Assembly (NCBI GenBank): GCA_038501785.1
Contig: JBAMJR010000154.1
Location: forward strand, 4,571,001 to 4,635,000
Direction of reading: 5' to 3'
Source of the DNA: Myoxocephalus aenaeus
Taxonomy: Eukaryota > Chordata > Actinopteri > Perciformes > Cottidae
Length of the DNA stretch: 64,000 nucleotides
In this document: piece by piece, positions 22,741 to 35,100 of the stretch
How the letters are laid out: each line of letters begins with the position of its first letter
Numbering within the stretch: position 1 is the first letter of the stretch
The notes under the pieces: generated by a model
What the model was told of the DNA's origin: nothing
Seen by the model: the letters and a program-made list of their open reading frames with translations, nothing else
Database searches by the model: none
Position numbers and translations under genes: made by a program

Positions 22741-25328
22741 CCCCCCTCCCTTCTCCCCCACTGTTCACCACCGTTGTCATGTTGTGAGTGCCTCTTATTC
22801 TCTTTTTATCCATTGGTCACACCTACAGAAACCGCAACGGTAATCAAAAGTTTAAGATAGCTCATGCAGTGCCACCACAGCAGATATAAGAATACCATGA
22901 TGCGCTATATATAATAAGAACACGAGAAACGCTGACTTTTTGGAATAAAAGCATATTGATATGGCTCACAATGATGAACTCACAGCAAATGACTTGTCCA
23001 TCCTGGAAATGAACCATCAAGTTTGTAACTATGTTCTCACCGTCTGAATTATTTATGTACATGGTCATGTACAGATCAACAAAATATCTGACTTTTCTTT
23101 TTTCCTCCGAGAGCAGCGGCCCTTCATTTTCTGATAAACAGGGCCGAAATTGCTGTTCAGTTTGAAGCATGGGTTGATGTTTCCACTGCTGTAGCTTTGA
23201 TTATCACATAGCTGGCTGACGATTACTGTTCCATGTGAGTGGAGGAACTAGGTCATTGTTCGTGTGTGGGCGAGGGAGAGACATATGGGGCAGTGGGTTA
23301 CTTTGCCATGAGTCCTGCGTGGGAAGAATCTGCCATCAGCATATCTGGGACATTTCTTTCACATTAATAAGACATAGTAATGAGTGTTATGGTATTCAAG
23401 ACATGTCAAATTACTTTAAATAGATATGTGTGCTGACATTCTCTGCAGACACAGAGGCAAAAAGGACTTTAGATGGTGGTGGAACAGGGCAAAATGAGGC
23501 ATGATTGCATACTATTGTAATCTTTAAAATGTGACGTGTCAGGTTTTAGTGCTCATTATTGGTGCGGTAAAGAGCAAACCTCTACTGATCTGATTAACTG
23601 CAAGTTAATTTAAAAGATAACTATTATCATGTTCTTTTAATCAAACTACTGTATGTGACACTCAGGGATGTTGGGGCCAGGTCATATTATTCCAACATAC
23701 GAGTAATGGTGGGATTCTAACATGTGGGGCTTACAATGAAAGCTCCATGTATATTATTTTATACACTGATTGTACTGAGAACTTAGGTACATATACACTG
23801 CACATAGGTGGAGGTGAATAGGGGCCCAACCACAACATTAAAAAATATATATAAAAAACTAAAAACTTGCTTGAATTTGAGACCATTAACAGGTTTAATC
23901 AGCCAAAGTCTACGCTGACATGTTGTTTATTGGCTGAAACCTTAGAGTGCTTCCCAGTGAGTTTTAGTATAATTTTTTCCACACATACTTTAATCATTCC
24001 AGCTCTTGTTGCAGCGCAAGCAGCTGACTCTGTACTTTTGTCAGCACAAACAATGGATCCTATTATGCTGTAGATCTGAATTTATTCCTGTATAAGAATA
24101 AAGAATATGGGATGGGATGAGGTTTGTGAGGAACAACTGCAGTTTGGATAAGCAGATATTACTGCAAGGCATGGGATACAGATATAGATATTCTTCAAAT
24201 CCCAAAAGGGATGAAGTGTAGAAAGCCTTGAGTACACCGAGTTGACTACAGTAGATTTTAAACAGTATTCATGTACATCAGACATTTCATAATTGGTAAC
24301 TGGTAACAATATTATATATAACCAAATCTAAAAGGAGATGTTATTGTTACTAATATTATTACTATTATTATTTGAGCTGTAGTCTTTTCAGTTTGTCTGG
24401 TTAGTTTCATGTTGAAGATATCCACAAGGATCTGAATGCACTTAAGACTCAAGTGGATTTCATTAGTTTGCATCAAGCACTTTATAAGTGAATTGAAATG
24501 CTTATCACAGGTCAGGGTAATAGTGTATTATTTAGAAAAATGAAGACCGTACTTGATGACTGTTCATGTGCAACAGGAAAGTAAACCTAAGTATGTGGTG
24601 CCATCTAGTGGCTGTTAATGAAAAACACATTAGGTGCCTTTTAAATGCAACATGCATCTGCTCCATGGCCCTGTTGGTGTAGATTCAGGTAATTTGGCAG
24701 TTAATTAAATGCGTTGATTAGTTGTAATTGGAGTACCGTTACCCCGTATCATGGGGGAACAAATTAACAGAAGGTGACAATTAGGCCTATAGTGTTTTGC
24801 CTACTGTTTATTAATTGATGAAGCTTCAACAGATTTGTTGTTTATTGACTGAATGAGTTTTTGAGTGTGTTCGCTGATTGCTTGATTGATCTTAGTCGAT
24901 GAATGAATAAATGTGCATTTGAGTGAACCAGCTTTACCGGTTCATGTGTGACCTCTCGACTCATGTCAGAGGTTGCTCAATGTATCTAACGCAGTTTGAG
25001 AGACTGAGATTGTGTGAGTAAGCATTGCACACGCTACAGGACGCCGGTCCCTCTCTGAGCAAATATAATAGGTGTGTTTTTGTCTCTGGCGGTGCTGATT
25101 TGTGTCACATGCCTTCTCTCTCCATGCCCAGTTTGGGTGCCAAGAGAGGAGCTTAAACCTGCGTCTGGAGATGGGAGCTGGGGAGATCCCAGGGAGCGGA
25201 TGCTTGGCACCGTGAAATAGGATTTGGGGAGGACCGAAGCAACGAAGCGAGAGGGAGAGGAGCAACTGCCAAGTCCTCTCTACGGATTTGATGCCCCCCT
25301 CCTCACCCCTTCAACATATTCAGCTTGT
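22741..25328. other. Intergenic DNA
   Basis: No gene found. Low-complexity AT stretches; otherwise nothing recognised. Confidence 0.5.

Positions 25329-25400
<72 letters not shown>
25329..25400. repeat. (AC)n microsatellite
   Basis: About 35 AC units. Confidence 0.97.
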
Positions 25401-25405
<5 letters not shown>

Positions 25406-25918
25406 TTTAGGGAGAGAAGGAGAGGGGGATTGTGGATGGAGAGGGAGAGGAAAGCAAAGCAAAGAGGGGAGTATACGAAGAAGAACAATGTTTGGAGCAA
25501 TAACAGAGTGCAGTCAGAGAGACAGTGACCTGAACATGTGTTCCTCACCGTAATCAACTCATACAACTCCCCAATCCTGCCAGGGCTTTTACCAGGTGCC
25601 CTGGTTATACTCTGTGCTTATGGTTTCCTGCATGCACGTTGGAGATCATCCTCTATAAGTGACAGGCAGAGGTTGAAAAAGAGAGAAGCAGTAGGGAGGA
25701 AGGGGGGGAAATAGAGGGGCGGGGCTATTCACATGGCTGTCACAGGGTGTGATTGATTTTCCGCCCCCTGTTATCAAGGCCAGCAGCCACCAGGACCCCT
25801 AATACCCCCCTGTCTGACACACGCACACACTATCAGCAGCTCAATACCCAGAAAATAGGCCTATCAAGTGTCATCTGTCTTTCTCTCTCTCACGTGGTCA
25901 AAACAAATATCTAATCAG

Positions 25919-26018
25919 CATAGTTGGCTCTGTCTGCACGGAGCAGAGAGAGTGGAAGAAAGGGAAAACATAGTTGGCTCGGTTCGCCAGTAGCTGACAG
26001 AGCACAAGAAAGGGAAAA
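25919..26018. repeat. 50-bp imperfect tandem duplication
   Basis: Two units, 25919-25968 and 25969-26018. Each starts CATAGTTGGCTC and ends AGAAAGGGAAAA, with a diverged middle. Confidence 0.8.
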
Positions 26019-27394
26019 CAAAATCAGATACGAAGCCGAGCACAGATGATTGAGGAGCTGAGATGATTCAGAAAAGCAAGATGGATGTATCTAAGTGGAT
26101 TCCTCTGGGCATTTCTATTTCAGATCACATCTTTCTGTTTATCTCTGTGCTGAATTCTGATCGAAGGAAAGCATAAAACCCCAAAGTTGATAGCTTCTCA
26201 GCTAGACTGCTGTAAATGATGTTCAAAGCAGGAAAATCAGCACAGTGTGGTGACAAAAAATGTCAAGGCAAAACAGCTCTTCTCCTCACACTTCCTCTCT
26301 CTGCCTACCGTTACCTCTCTACCCTTTTCTTGCCTCTTGTTCCATGCCCTCTCCAACCCCCTCTTAAATGATTTCTTCTCTATTTTTTTTTCTTCAATTT
26401 TCCACAAAGGACTTGTGCACTTTTGCCATTACTCATATTATTGCTGGTGGCTGCAAACCGAGTCTTGGCTCCATTCCTCAGGGGTAATTGGAAACTGCAG
26501 GTGTGAGAGGGCACATTAGCATACACAAGCCTTGCACAGCATACTGCTTCAGCCCTAATGGCAGCAAGAAAAATATATCTATCACGCTAATGCCGAAGAG
26601 ATGGATGTGTACTGTAGTTACACCACTGAGAACAGTCAAAAAATGTGATATCCTGTGGCGTTAGTGAGCTTGTGCACTCTTTCCCCTCTGTCTCTGTATG
26701 TTTGTGTGTGTACCTGAGACAGAGAGAAGAGGAGAGCGAGACAAAGTGAGCATAACGTCTGTTAATATAAAGAAAATGCATGGATCACATGCCATAAGCG
26801 GACTTTGTTTTGCTCAGGCCAGTTCTGATCTTAAAACGTGTCAAAATAAATGAGTCGTGGTTGAATTGAGCAGAAGTCACATTCAGAGCTGTTTTACTGC
26901 ACATTGGGCGACTGAGTTTTGCACCTGTGATGCAAATTAATCTGTGATAAAAGGTGGTGGAAAGAATGACGTTCCCCAGTGAGACAAGATCAACTTTAAG
27001 TTGCAAGTCTCGTGATAGTGTAATGAAATATACCCAACAATCTTATCTTTAGCAAATGTTTCACATTATGAAGGGGAGACGGAAAAAAAGACTGCCCATG
27101 ATGGTAAATGGGATGTTGATTATAGTTTTCTTATAGTTTTTGGCATTTCTAAATCAGAATTTATTATTAAGTCATCATTTAGTTGCACACATTTGTCAAA
27201 ACATTAGTCTACAAAATTATTATGTTCTCATTGCAGAAACATTGGCAAGACACAACTAAAAGCTATGATTCAGGCCAGGCTTGCTTTAAAGAAAACAAAA
27301 AACAAAATAATTAATAATCATGTCCATTTGCACTAAATTAAAATCAATTATTATTTTTGACTACTACTTTTAAATCATATTATAAAATGTACCA
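26019..27394. other. Intergenic DNA
   Basis: No exon or repeat recognised; AT-rich from about 27100. Confidence 0.5.
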
Positions 27395-27525
27395 TTGAGG
27401 CAGCGTCATTACCTCAGCGGCAGGAACCCGCGTCTGGTCCACGTCGTACCCTCTCCACCCTGCCTTTCCTGTGTCTCTCTTATTATCAAAAAAAATCTGA
27501 AAATGTAAAAAAAAACACATGTTAG
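27395..27525 (+). repeat. Degenerate SINE-like fragment
   Basis: GCAGCGTCATTACCTCAGCGG, then CCTGCCTTTCCTGTGTCTCTCTTATTATC and an A-rich end, resembles the 3' half of fish SINEs. Ends are unclear. Confidence 0.35.
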
Positions 27526-27727
27526 TCATAGTAGTGCCACCTATTTGTCATTTTTTTTACATTATCTGTAAAAATAAAAGCAGAGATCAGGTCATTATTT
27601 AACAATGATACTATTCAATTACCCACGCCCTTCAGTTCAACAATAAATTCATACATCACATTCAGTTTTCATTAGTGTATAATCACTTGCAATTAATTAA
27701 TAATTAATTGTTGTATTTTTGGCATCT

Positions 27728-27985
27728 TAGAATGAGTAATTTATATCTACACAGGGAGTGGGTCCTCTTCATAGTCAACCATGTTGCTCCGCCATGTTTC
27801 TACAGTAGTCCAGAATGGACAAACCAAACACTGGCTCTAGCGAGAGTCTTTTTTTACCATTACTTAAAGGCCACCGTAGTTTTCTAACATGCTTGGACTG
27901 GGAGGGATGAGCGGAGGGGTATTCAGTTGGTTGCAATCTGAAACCGCTCTGCTAAATCCTACACATACACAGCTCCTTTAATTGT
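27728..27985. repeat. Interspersed repeat (non-autonomous element)
   Basis: TCTACACAGGGAGTGGGTCC, CCGCCATGTTTCTACAGTAG, GGCCACCGTAGTTTTC and TTCAGTTGGTTGCAATCTG in this order match a repeat I know as common in teleost intergenic DNA. Family name not assigned. Confidence 0.6.
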
Positions 27986-28826
27986 TGCAGAACACTGTTG
28001 TGAAGACTGTGGAACATATCTCTGGCAGTAAAGGTGTGATGTGTAATGCCACCTGAACAGGGGGCAGCATTTCACCTCTCTTACTGGGTTCATACAATCT
28101 AAAAATACAGTCAGCGGTTATAAAAAGAAAAAGCCAACTACTTGTTAACAGCAAACTACTGAAACGCTTCATGTGTGCATGTTTAAATGAACTATCTGTG
28201 TTTGTTCCACTTACCAGGGGCTGTTCAGTCCATGTACATGATGGCGTTTTCAGAACCAACCGTTCTGGGGCTTTTTTTCTGTTAGCATTCACACCTCCAA
28301 TAAGAACGCGGAGGTGATGTAAGCCGGTGAGCGGCCCTCGCACACATCTCCAGCGGGTAGATTGGTAGTTCACTGCATTCGCTTCAAGCTAATTATTATT
28401 ATTATTATTAACTTTTGTTAGGATTATATAAGAATAAAATAGCGCAAACACAGCCATCACAAAAGTACAGCTTTTATTTCAGCCGTTGTGCTACAGGGTT
28501 AGCTCCCTCAGCAGCGACTCCCTCTCGCTTTGTGCCTCACTGGATGTGTTAACTTCTAGACTTTACTATCGGCCCATTTCTCTGTAATTTCTTAAATTTT
28601 TGGGGTGTTTTATGATGTTGTTTACGCGCAAAAAAAGTTTTTAAAACTTGAGTTTCCCGGTGCTGCATTGGCTCATGTGTTCGACCAATCACTATAGATT
28701 CACTCATGGTTCCTCTTGTGCTTGGAGAGTAACTACTCTGATATAAAAGCTAAAAAAAAACGTATAGCATAATAGCATTCTAATCCAATCAACAAACTAT
28801 CAAATCACACACAGACTATGGCATAC

Positions 28827-29012
28827 AGGCCATTTCACAGCAGCCATTTTGACATGCAGGGTAAACACAGGTGTAACGTAATTGATGACATTATTTGGCC
28901 CCATTCTATTTAGCATGCCCACCTAAATGAAACAGGGTCAAAATGAATGTCATTAATTACACCTGTGTTAACCTTGCAATGACATGTCAAAATGGCTGCT
29001 GTGAAAAGAGCC
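28827..29012. mobile_element. Foldback MITE with about 60-bp inverted arms
   Basis: The left arm from AGGCCATTTCACAGCAGCC pairs with the right arm ending GGCTGCTGTGAAAAGAGCCT. Pairing continues through CATTTTGACATG and ACACAGGTGTAA to a loop of about 50 bp. 186 bp, no coding capacity. Confidence 0.85.
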
Positions 29013-29300
29013 TAATATTGACGGTGCAGCTCAACTTCTTTGTTCTCTGGACTGAGGGCGGACTGGACGCTACAGTGACTCACTTACGCCTCTTGAGGTA
29101 CAAGTGGTATTGCAAGACAGGGTGGGCCGGGGCTAGCTGGTTAGCATGCTAATTTCAGGAGATATCTCTGCAAAAGAACATGTAGGCGTCTTTCACGTAA
29201 CGTCACAACACTCACTGTAACCTCTTCACATATTTGGAATGTAGAGCAATAATTCTGTATATATCTCACACATTGCACCATTAATCAGCTTTACTATATC
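29013..29300. repeat. Probable interspersed repeat
   Basis: GCTAGCTGGTTAGCATGCTAA, then GATATCTCTGCAAAAGAAC and ATATCTCACACATTGCACC, resembles a repeat frequent in fish. It directly abuts the foldback MITE. Confidence 0.4.
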
Positions 29301-29670
29301 CCCGTTCACACAGCCCAATCAAGGTGGGACTGCAATCTATTCAGCCTATAAGAGGAATCTATCTTGAGTATCAAACCACCATCACAATTGTTTCACCCGT
29401 GTGTTTATGCCTTGAGTGACAGGAAGAAAAGAACTCATTTTCGACTATTTTTTTATGAAATCCAAATTATCCCAAGTAATCACAGGTATATCTGGATATA
29501 AAGAGTGCCACTGGGGCTCACTTTGCCACCAAAAAAGCAAAATTAAAAGCAGGGCAACCAATTTCTTCTAAGGAGGTGAAATAATGACCCATTTGGACCC
29601 CCCACAGTGTGAGCATGGGGTGTGCACCCCTCCAACTTGCTAACCATAGTCTTTTGTTATTTCCATATCC

Positions 29671-29753
<83 letters not shown>
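29671..29753. repeat. (AC)n microsatellite
   Basis: About 40 AC units. Confidence 0.97.
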
Positions 29754-29754
<1 letters not shown>

Positions 29755-31825
29755 CGAGAGAGACTTACAGGGTCTTTCTTTGTCCTGTCTGTAGTCTGCA
29801 GTTTTTCTTGACAACAGAACAGTGCTGAGAAAGCTTGTTAAACAGTGACATCCATTGACTCCCAGACTGAGCACCTCTCACTGCAGTTAGGGCTTCATGG
29901 GAGCGAACCAGCCATCACTCCACTTCTTCAGAAAAGCTGTAGTCACCTCACAGAGCATGCATGTGCACTGATAAATAGACACGGGTCAGAGGGCAAGAGA
30001 AGAGCAGGAGAAAAGGGAGAACGCTCTGCTCATATAGCACTGACATGAAACCATGCATGACTTTCCTATTTGCTTTTACATTGATAATGAATAAGGATTT
30101 ACACATATTTACATTAAAACAAGGAGCCAGAGTAAACTTGAACATGGCATTATTGGCATTCAGTGCCCAGTGAGAAAGAAATGGCTCTGCTGTGTATAAT
30201 TGCATACTTAATGCTAAGCCACGGGTAACTACCATGCTGTCCTCCTCGTTACAGTATTTAAATACGTTGCTGTGGATTCTGCTTTAAATAGAGGAAGTAT
30301 AATCTGCATGAATTTAAATGAATTTTATGGAATTTATGTGGTTGTCTAAAAAAAGCTACCTGTCCTTGACTCCAGCGGTTCATCTTTCTCCATGTACAAT
30401 GCAATGTATGTATTTTTAGTTAATGTATTTATACATTCAGTGTATCTGGGCTTTCAGAATAGAATGGAATCTCGTTGCTCGTTGCATTTAAAAAGACTGA
30501 CCCGAACTTTGCACGTTGTGTTTCACTAAAAGTCCTCTAAGAACATGCATTAGTTGCTAATGCATGTTCTTCGTGGACTTTTTAAAACACATCATGAATT
30601 ACAAAAAGAGAAAAGGAAAATAAATGACTGCACCTTAATAAAACAGCTGTCCCTGTTTTACCGCTGCAGCTGTTTCTGACAATATTTAAGAGCATTTTTA
30701 CATCTTTATCCAGATCACAGTATTAAAGCTAAACTCACTCTCAACTAACTGACTGTTCTTAATACAATAAATACTATTAAATAATAGGAAGGCTAGTATA
30801 GGAAAGTGATTGCTTTTCAAAAGTTATTACATGAGATATCTATTATTGTATAATATTGCATAATACAGGAGAGGCTCTTATATTGTTTCAGCTACAAGAA
30901 ACAGTCTGTCAGATGTACTCAGCCATAATTATAATGCACAATATCTAAATTGCAGAAACAAACAATCATTTTTTCTGCAGTTACATGTTTTTTTTTTATT
31001 TTACTTTAAATCACTTTCAAATAAAGGCATGTATAGGATGTATTAGAATATTTATTTATATTATATCTTATTTATAAATTGTCTCAAATGTTTTGGTCTT
31101 CAACTGTACTTGTTTTTTACAGGTGTCTAGTCCACGTGAACTTGAAGCTTCATGGTATCACTTGTTTTTCTTTTCCCTGTGGGAATGGACAGACATTACC
31201 AGTGTGCAACAGTATCTCTGACGCATTTTCCAACTGTACAGCTAAAACAGCAGATGTTGTAGTTGGAAATGAGAAGCAGCAGCAAGTTTCTGTTTCAGAA
31301 CTGTGCTGTGCTTTGACCAAAGTTTGGAGGAGGTGTTTCTAATTAATGTACGAGACAAAAAGAGACAAAAAGAGACAAAAATACAGGTGAGGTGCTGCTT
31401 TATGTATGCAGTTATTGGCAGTTAAACGGTGGTACATGAAAAACTAGTGTCAGAGTTTGTGTAGTCTTGAGTTTGACTGACTGTGAAGGATTATTATGGG
31501 ATTAGGGGGGTCTCGGTTACCACGGTGAGATGATAATCACAGAGGCCGTCCTCTGATCTCGACAGGGATAGCAGCGTCAATCAAACTGCAGACACTCAGA
31601 GATGAGAGGGAACACTGCTGGGAGCGTGAACACGTGTGTGATGTTGTTCCCGTATACCAGGCTTTACGTGTTGTGCTCATGTGTTGATATTTTGTGTGGA
31701 ACAGATGTCAAGTAGGGGGAGAGGGTAGGGGGGAGTTTTTTTTTTTCATCTCGCCAGCAGATAAGTGAATTTATGTTTTATGGAAATAAAATATGGCCCT
31801 CACCTCCCTCCCTCCGTGCCTCCAG
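29754..31825. other. Intergenic DNA with one strong hairpin
   Basis: No exon. Contains the inverted repeat at 30528-30582 and a three-copy AGACAAAA repeat near 31350-31380; otherwise AT-rich and plain. Confidence 0.5.
30528..30582. repeat. Near-perfect 26-bp-arm palindrome
   Basis: The arms contain the perfect 15-bp pair AAGAACATGCATTAG / CTAATGCATGTTCTT around a 3-base TTG loop. Outside a 3-base mismatch, pairing resumes as AAAAGTCC / GGACTTTT. Confidence 0.9.
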
Positions 31826-32117
31826 ATGGTCCCTGTGGAGAGAGGGTGATTATCTGGCCCATCTGAGCCAGGGAACCTGAGAGTGTTGATGTTGGGTGGG
31901 CAGTGCAGTGCCACGCCAAGCCTCCTGTCCCCAGGAGCCTGAACACGATCCCCTTTACCTGCCCCCTGTCTCTGGTCCCCTCCTCCCTCCTCCACCGCTC
32001 CACCGGCTAGACTTACTGCGACTCCCCCCTCCTCCCCCTGTCCCCCTGTCTCCACCCTGGGATAGACTTTCTTCCACCTGACAAGGCTTGGCCTGGATTA
32101 CTGGAATACCTGGACAG
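31826..32117 (+). ncRNA. Candidate non-coding exon (weak)
   Basis: A long pyrimidine tract ending CCTCCAG precedes 31826, and CTGGACAG|GTAAGT ends the block: a strong acceptor and a perfect donor 292 bp apart on the plus strand. All three frames contain stops, so if spliced it would be a non-coding or UTR exon, antisense to both neighbouring genes. No partner exon identified. Confidence 0.25.
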
Positions 32118-35100
32118 GTAAGTCTACTGAGGAAGGTGTCAAGTGCATGCATGTGTTTGTATGAGGCAGAGCAGGAGAGAGGGAACGAAAGAGTTAGTGA
32201 TGCTTAGCAACCTATCAGGAGCAAAACAGCAACATGGTTGCTGGGAACTTGGCAGGGCACTGTGTTCCAAAGTCCTCTTTAGTAATCCCATGAATAAATA
32301 ACCAGGGGTCGCCAGCTCTGTTAATAAAGTCTTCCTCGTTTTGATTTTCAATCTACTCTCCTCTCCTTTCTCTCCCCTTCTCCCTCCATCTTTCTCGTCC
32401 GCTTGCTAATTAGGCCAGGTCTTGGGTTTCCCTGTCATGTGTGATATGAGTTTATCAGAGCTGCCTGTCAGGCTGCAGGGTTTAGAGAACGCTGTTGTTG
32501 GACCGGCCTGCAGCCGGAGCCACGGCACAAACCAGCTGATGGATCAGAACTAGGGGAAAACAATCCTATCTGTTTTGTTTTTGAGCTCAGAGACGCTGCA
32601 AAAAGGCTCAGCCAAAGATCAAGAATTAATTTCAGTAAACAAGTACCAATAACCTATTATTTCATTTCAAACGTGCTTCAGGTCATCTCACGCAGTGCTT
32701 GATGTGACATTAAAGAAAGACACAAATCCATCTGCAGAGGACTTTTTGTGTTTGAGGACTTGTCTACTGTATTTTATCCCTGAAAGGATTTTTATACATT
32801 TTTGTATTATATATTTATTGTTTCTTTCTGAAGCACTTAGTATTACAATTTGGCAATTTCCAGTTGGTCAAATAAATGTGAATAAGATGACGGTCTTATC
32901 ATTACTTCACTTTCTTTCTGTTCTTATTTGTAGGTTTTATTCTCCAATCTCAGAGATTTAGATGAACATATACTTGAGAATTCTGCCTTTATGAAGGAAT
33001 GCAAAATACATGTATTCTCAACTATTTAGTTTCTTCTTGGAGCATATTTAAAAAATATATATATTTAGTTTGGTCTCATGTTTTAAGTAATGTAATGTAA
33101 CGGCTCAAGTAGCTAATAGCTTGTGACAGATAATTATCATTAATAGACTGAGTCATTATAACCACTGATACCAATATTCAAACTGAGGAAGCCCTATACT
33201 GAAATATCTGTATTTTAGTGGATTGTTGCTGTTGATCCAATAAGAGATATGTGTGTTTATTTATTCTTATTGGATTTTTGTTTTTCCAAAATCTGGCAAT
33301 TTCCATGAAATAATAAGGTTCTGCGGAAAAATTAAGTTATTTCGAAAAATTACAAAATTCACACTTGTCTTCATAATCTTCTTTCTTTCTCCGAATGCAT
33401 TTTATTAATTAAAGTCATAATGTCATACAACCTGAATTACAGTTATATTTGTGACGAAACACGTAATTGTTTCTGTCCAGGAACGAATATTTTTTTCATC
33501 CGAGGCACATTTTGTCTTTCTCTCTGATTGGAACAAAACATAAGTTTCTGCAATTGAGGGACAAAAGGTGGAAAGCATAGAATCAATGTGGCAGTATTAC
33601 TACCTTAGAACTTCAATATAAATTGTATTTTCTTGTGCTGCATTCCCGATGGTATGATCATTTGTCCTTAAAGGTTCATCCAATCTTTCTAATTTAAAAT
33701 GACCACCAGTTGTGTTGGATTTCTATATAATCTGACATTTTGGTTTTCATTTTCTATATTTTGCACTGCTGCAGCACATCACTAGTATGCACTGCCGTGC
33801 ATTCAAGAGAGGGCAGTGTAACCACACATGCGGGGTGTGCTTGAGGCTTTCCTCAGTTTCAGTATCTATCTCTCACATAGACAATGTTACTCTTTCTAGA
33901 GTCCACATGTAGGCTACATCTACGTTAGTTCCACTGTTGATCATTACAAATCAGACCTTTCTGTTTTCAACTGATATTTGCCAAGGCAAAATGGCAAGAG
34001 TGGAAAAAATAAAACGTCATACGTGTAACAAATATAATTTCAACGGACATTTCAACAGTCAGAGTGAAAAACCCAGCGGTCAAGCTGTGAGGAAAACGCT
34101 GCGCCTGGTAATTGCTGCAACACCCACTGACACCTATGCAACGAGCATCATACCCCACGACTACAAGAAAATTGCTTCATAGTCAGTGTATTATTGTTTC
34201 AGGGATCGCAGTGAGGTTGCCTTTCCCGGCCCTGGGAGGCATCATTAACACAGTCTGGAGTAACACGTTTAAATCAGAAGGCATTGTCACAGGTGTAACT
34301 ACTGCTGTTCATGCATATGATTAATATCCCCTTTTTTGATTAATTTCCTACGTTGGCTGTGAAGCCCTCACATTTGTGATTAATGAACCTGCAGCCTCAT
34401 ATAATATAATGGTGGTTTGGTACATATTTTGTGTGTGTATGTGTGTTCTCTCTACGGCTGTTACCAGTGTGTAGCAACCTTTAAAAATCCCAGTTTCATT
34501 CAATGATCACAGCGCAGGCTAGAGGAAATCAAGCACACCACTTGGACTCTCCCTGTCTTCAAAGCAGAGACTTCCATTGTGAAGTCATGATAGGGGCGAT
34601 ATATTGGGCTTTCCTGCTGTAGTTAATCTTGGAGACAAAGACACAGAAACTGGCACAGCCCTTGTATGTGAAGTTAGTTGCAGGCTGATACATAAATCCA
34701 CATACACTGACGCAGCTCTGGTCCCATGGGTCTAAGCTTCTATCTCTGCCTGAGGGCTGGGAAGGGTGTGACCAAGATGCTGCAAACCACAGCCTCACAC
34801 TCTTCCCCTGTTCACAAAAGTGGAGGGCGGAAATGCGTACGGCTTGGTTATGCTCCCTCCCTGTTGACCTTTTGATGTCAAAGTCAATATTCTCTCTTCT
34901 CTCCCTCTCAGGCTTCTTCCCTTCTACACCCCACCTTCCCCGTCTCCCCGGTGGTGACAGAGTCGGAGGACACAGCGGTCTGTAATTAGCTGGTTGACCC
35001 CGGGGTTGGGTTGTGTGACCCTGGCAGCCGTGAAGCGCAGATCCAGCCTGATCAGATGAGTAGTTCTGAGGGATCAGTGGTTGAAAGACAGCCGCCTCCT

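Noticed and set aside
30528..30582. microRNA precursor
   Set aside because: The 3-base loop and almost perfect symmetry do not fit a normal pre-miRNA; kept only as a structural finding.
31771..32055. Gly/Glu-rich minus-strand frame of 94 aa
   Set aside because: Low-complexity CT/GA-rich DNA with no family match; the plus-strand splice-site pair is the more interesting signal here.
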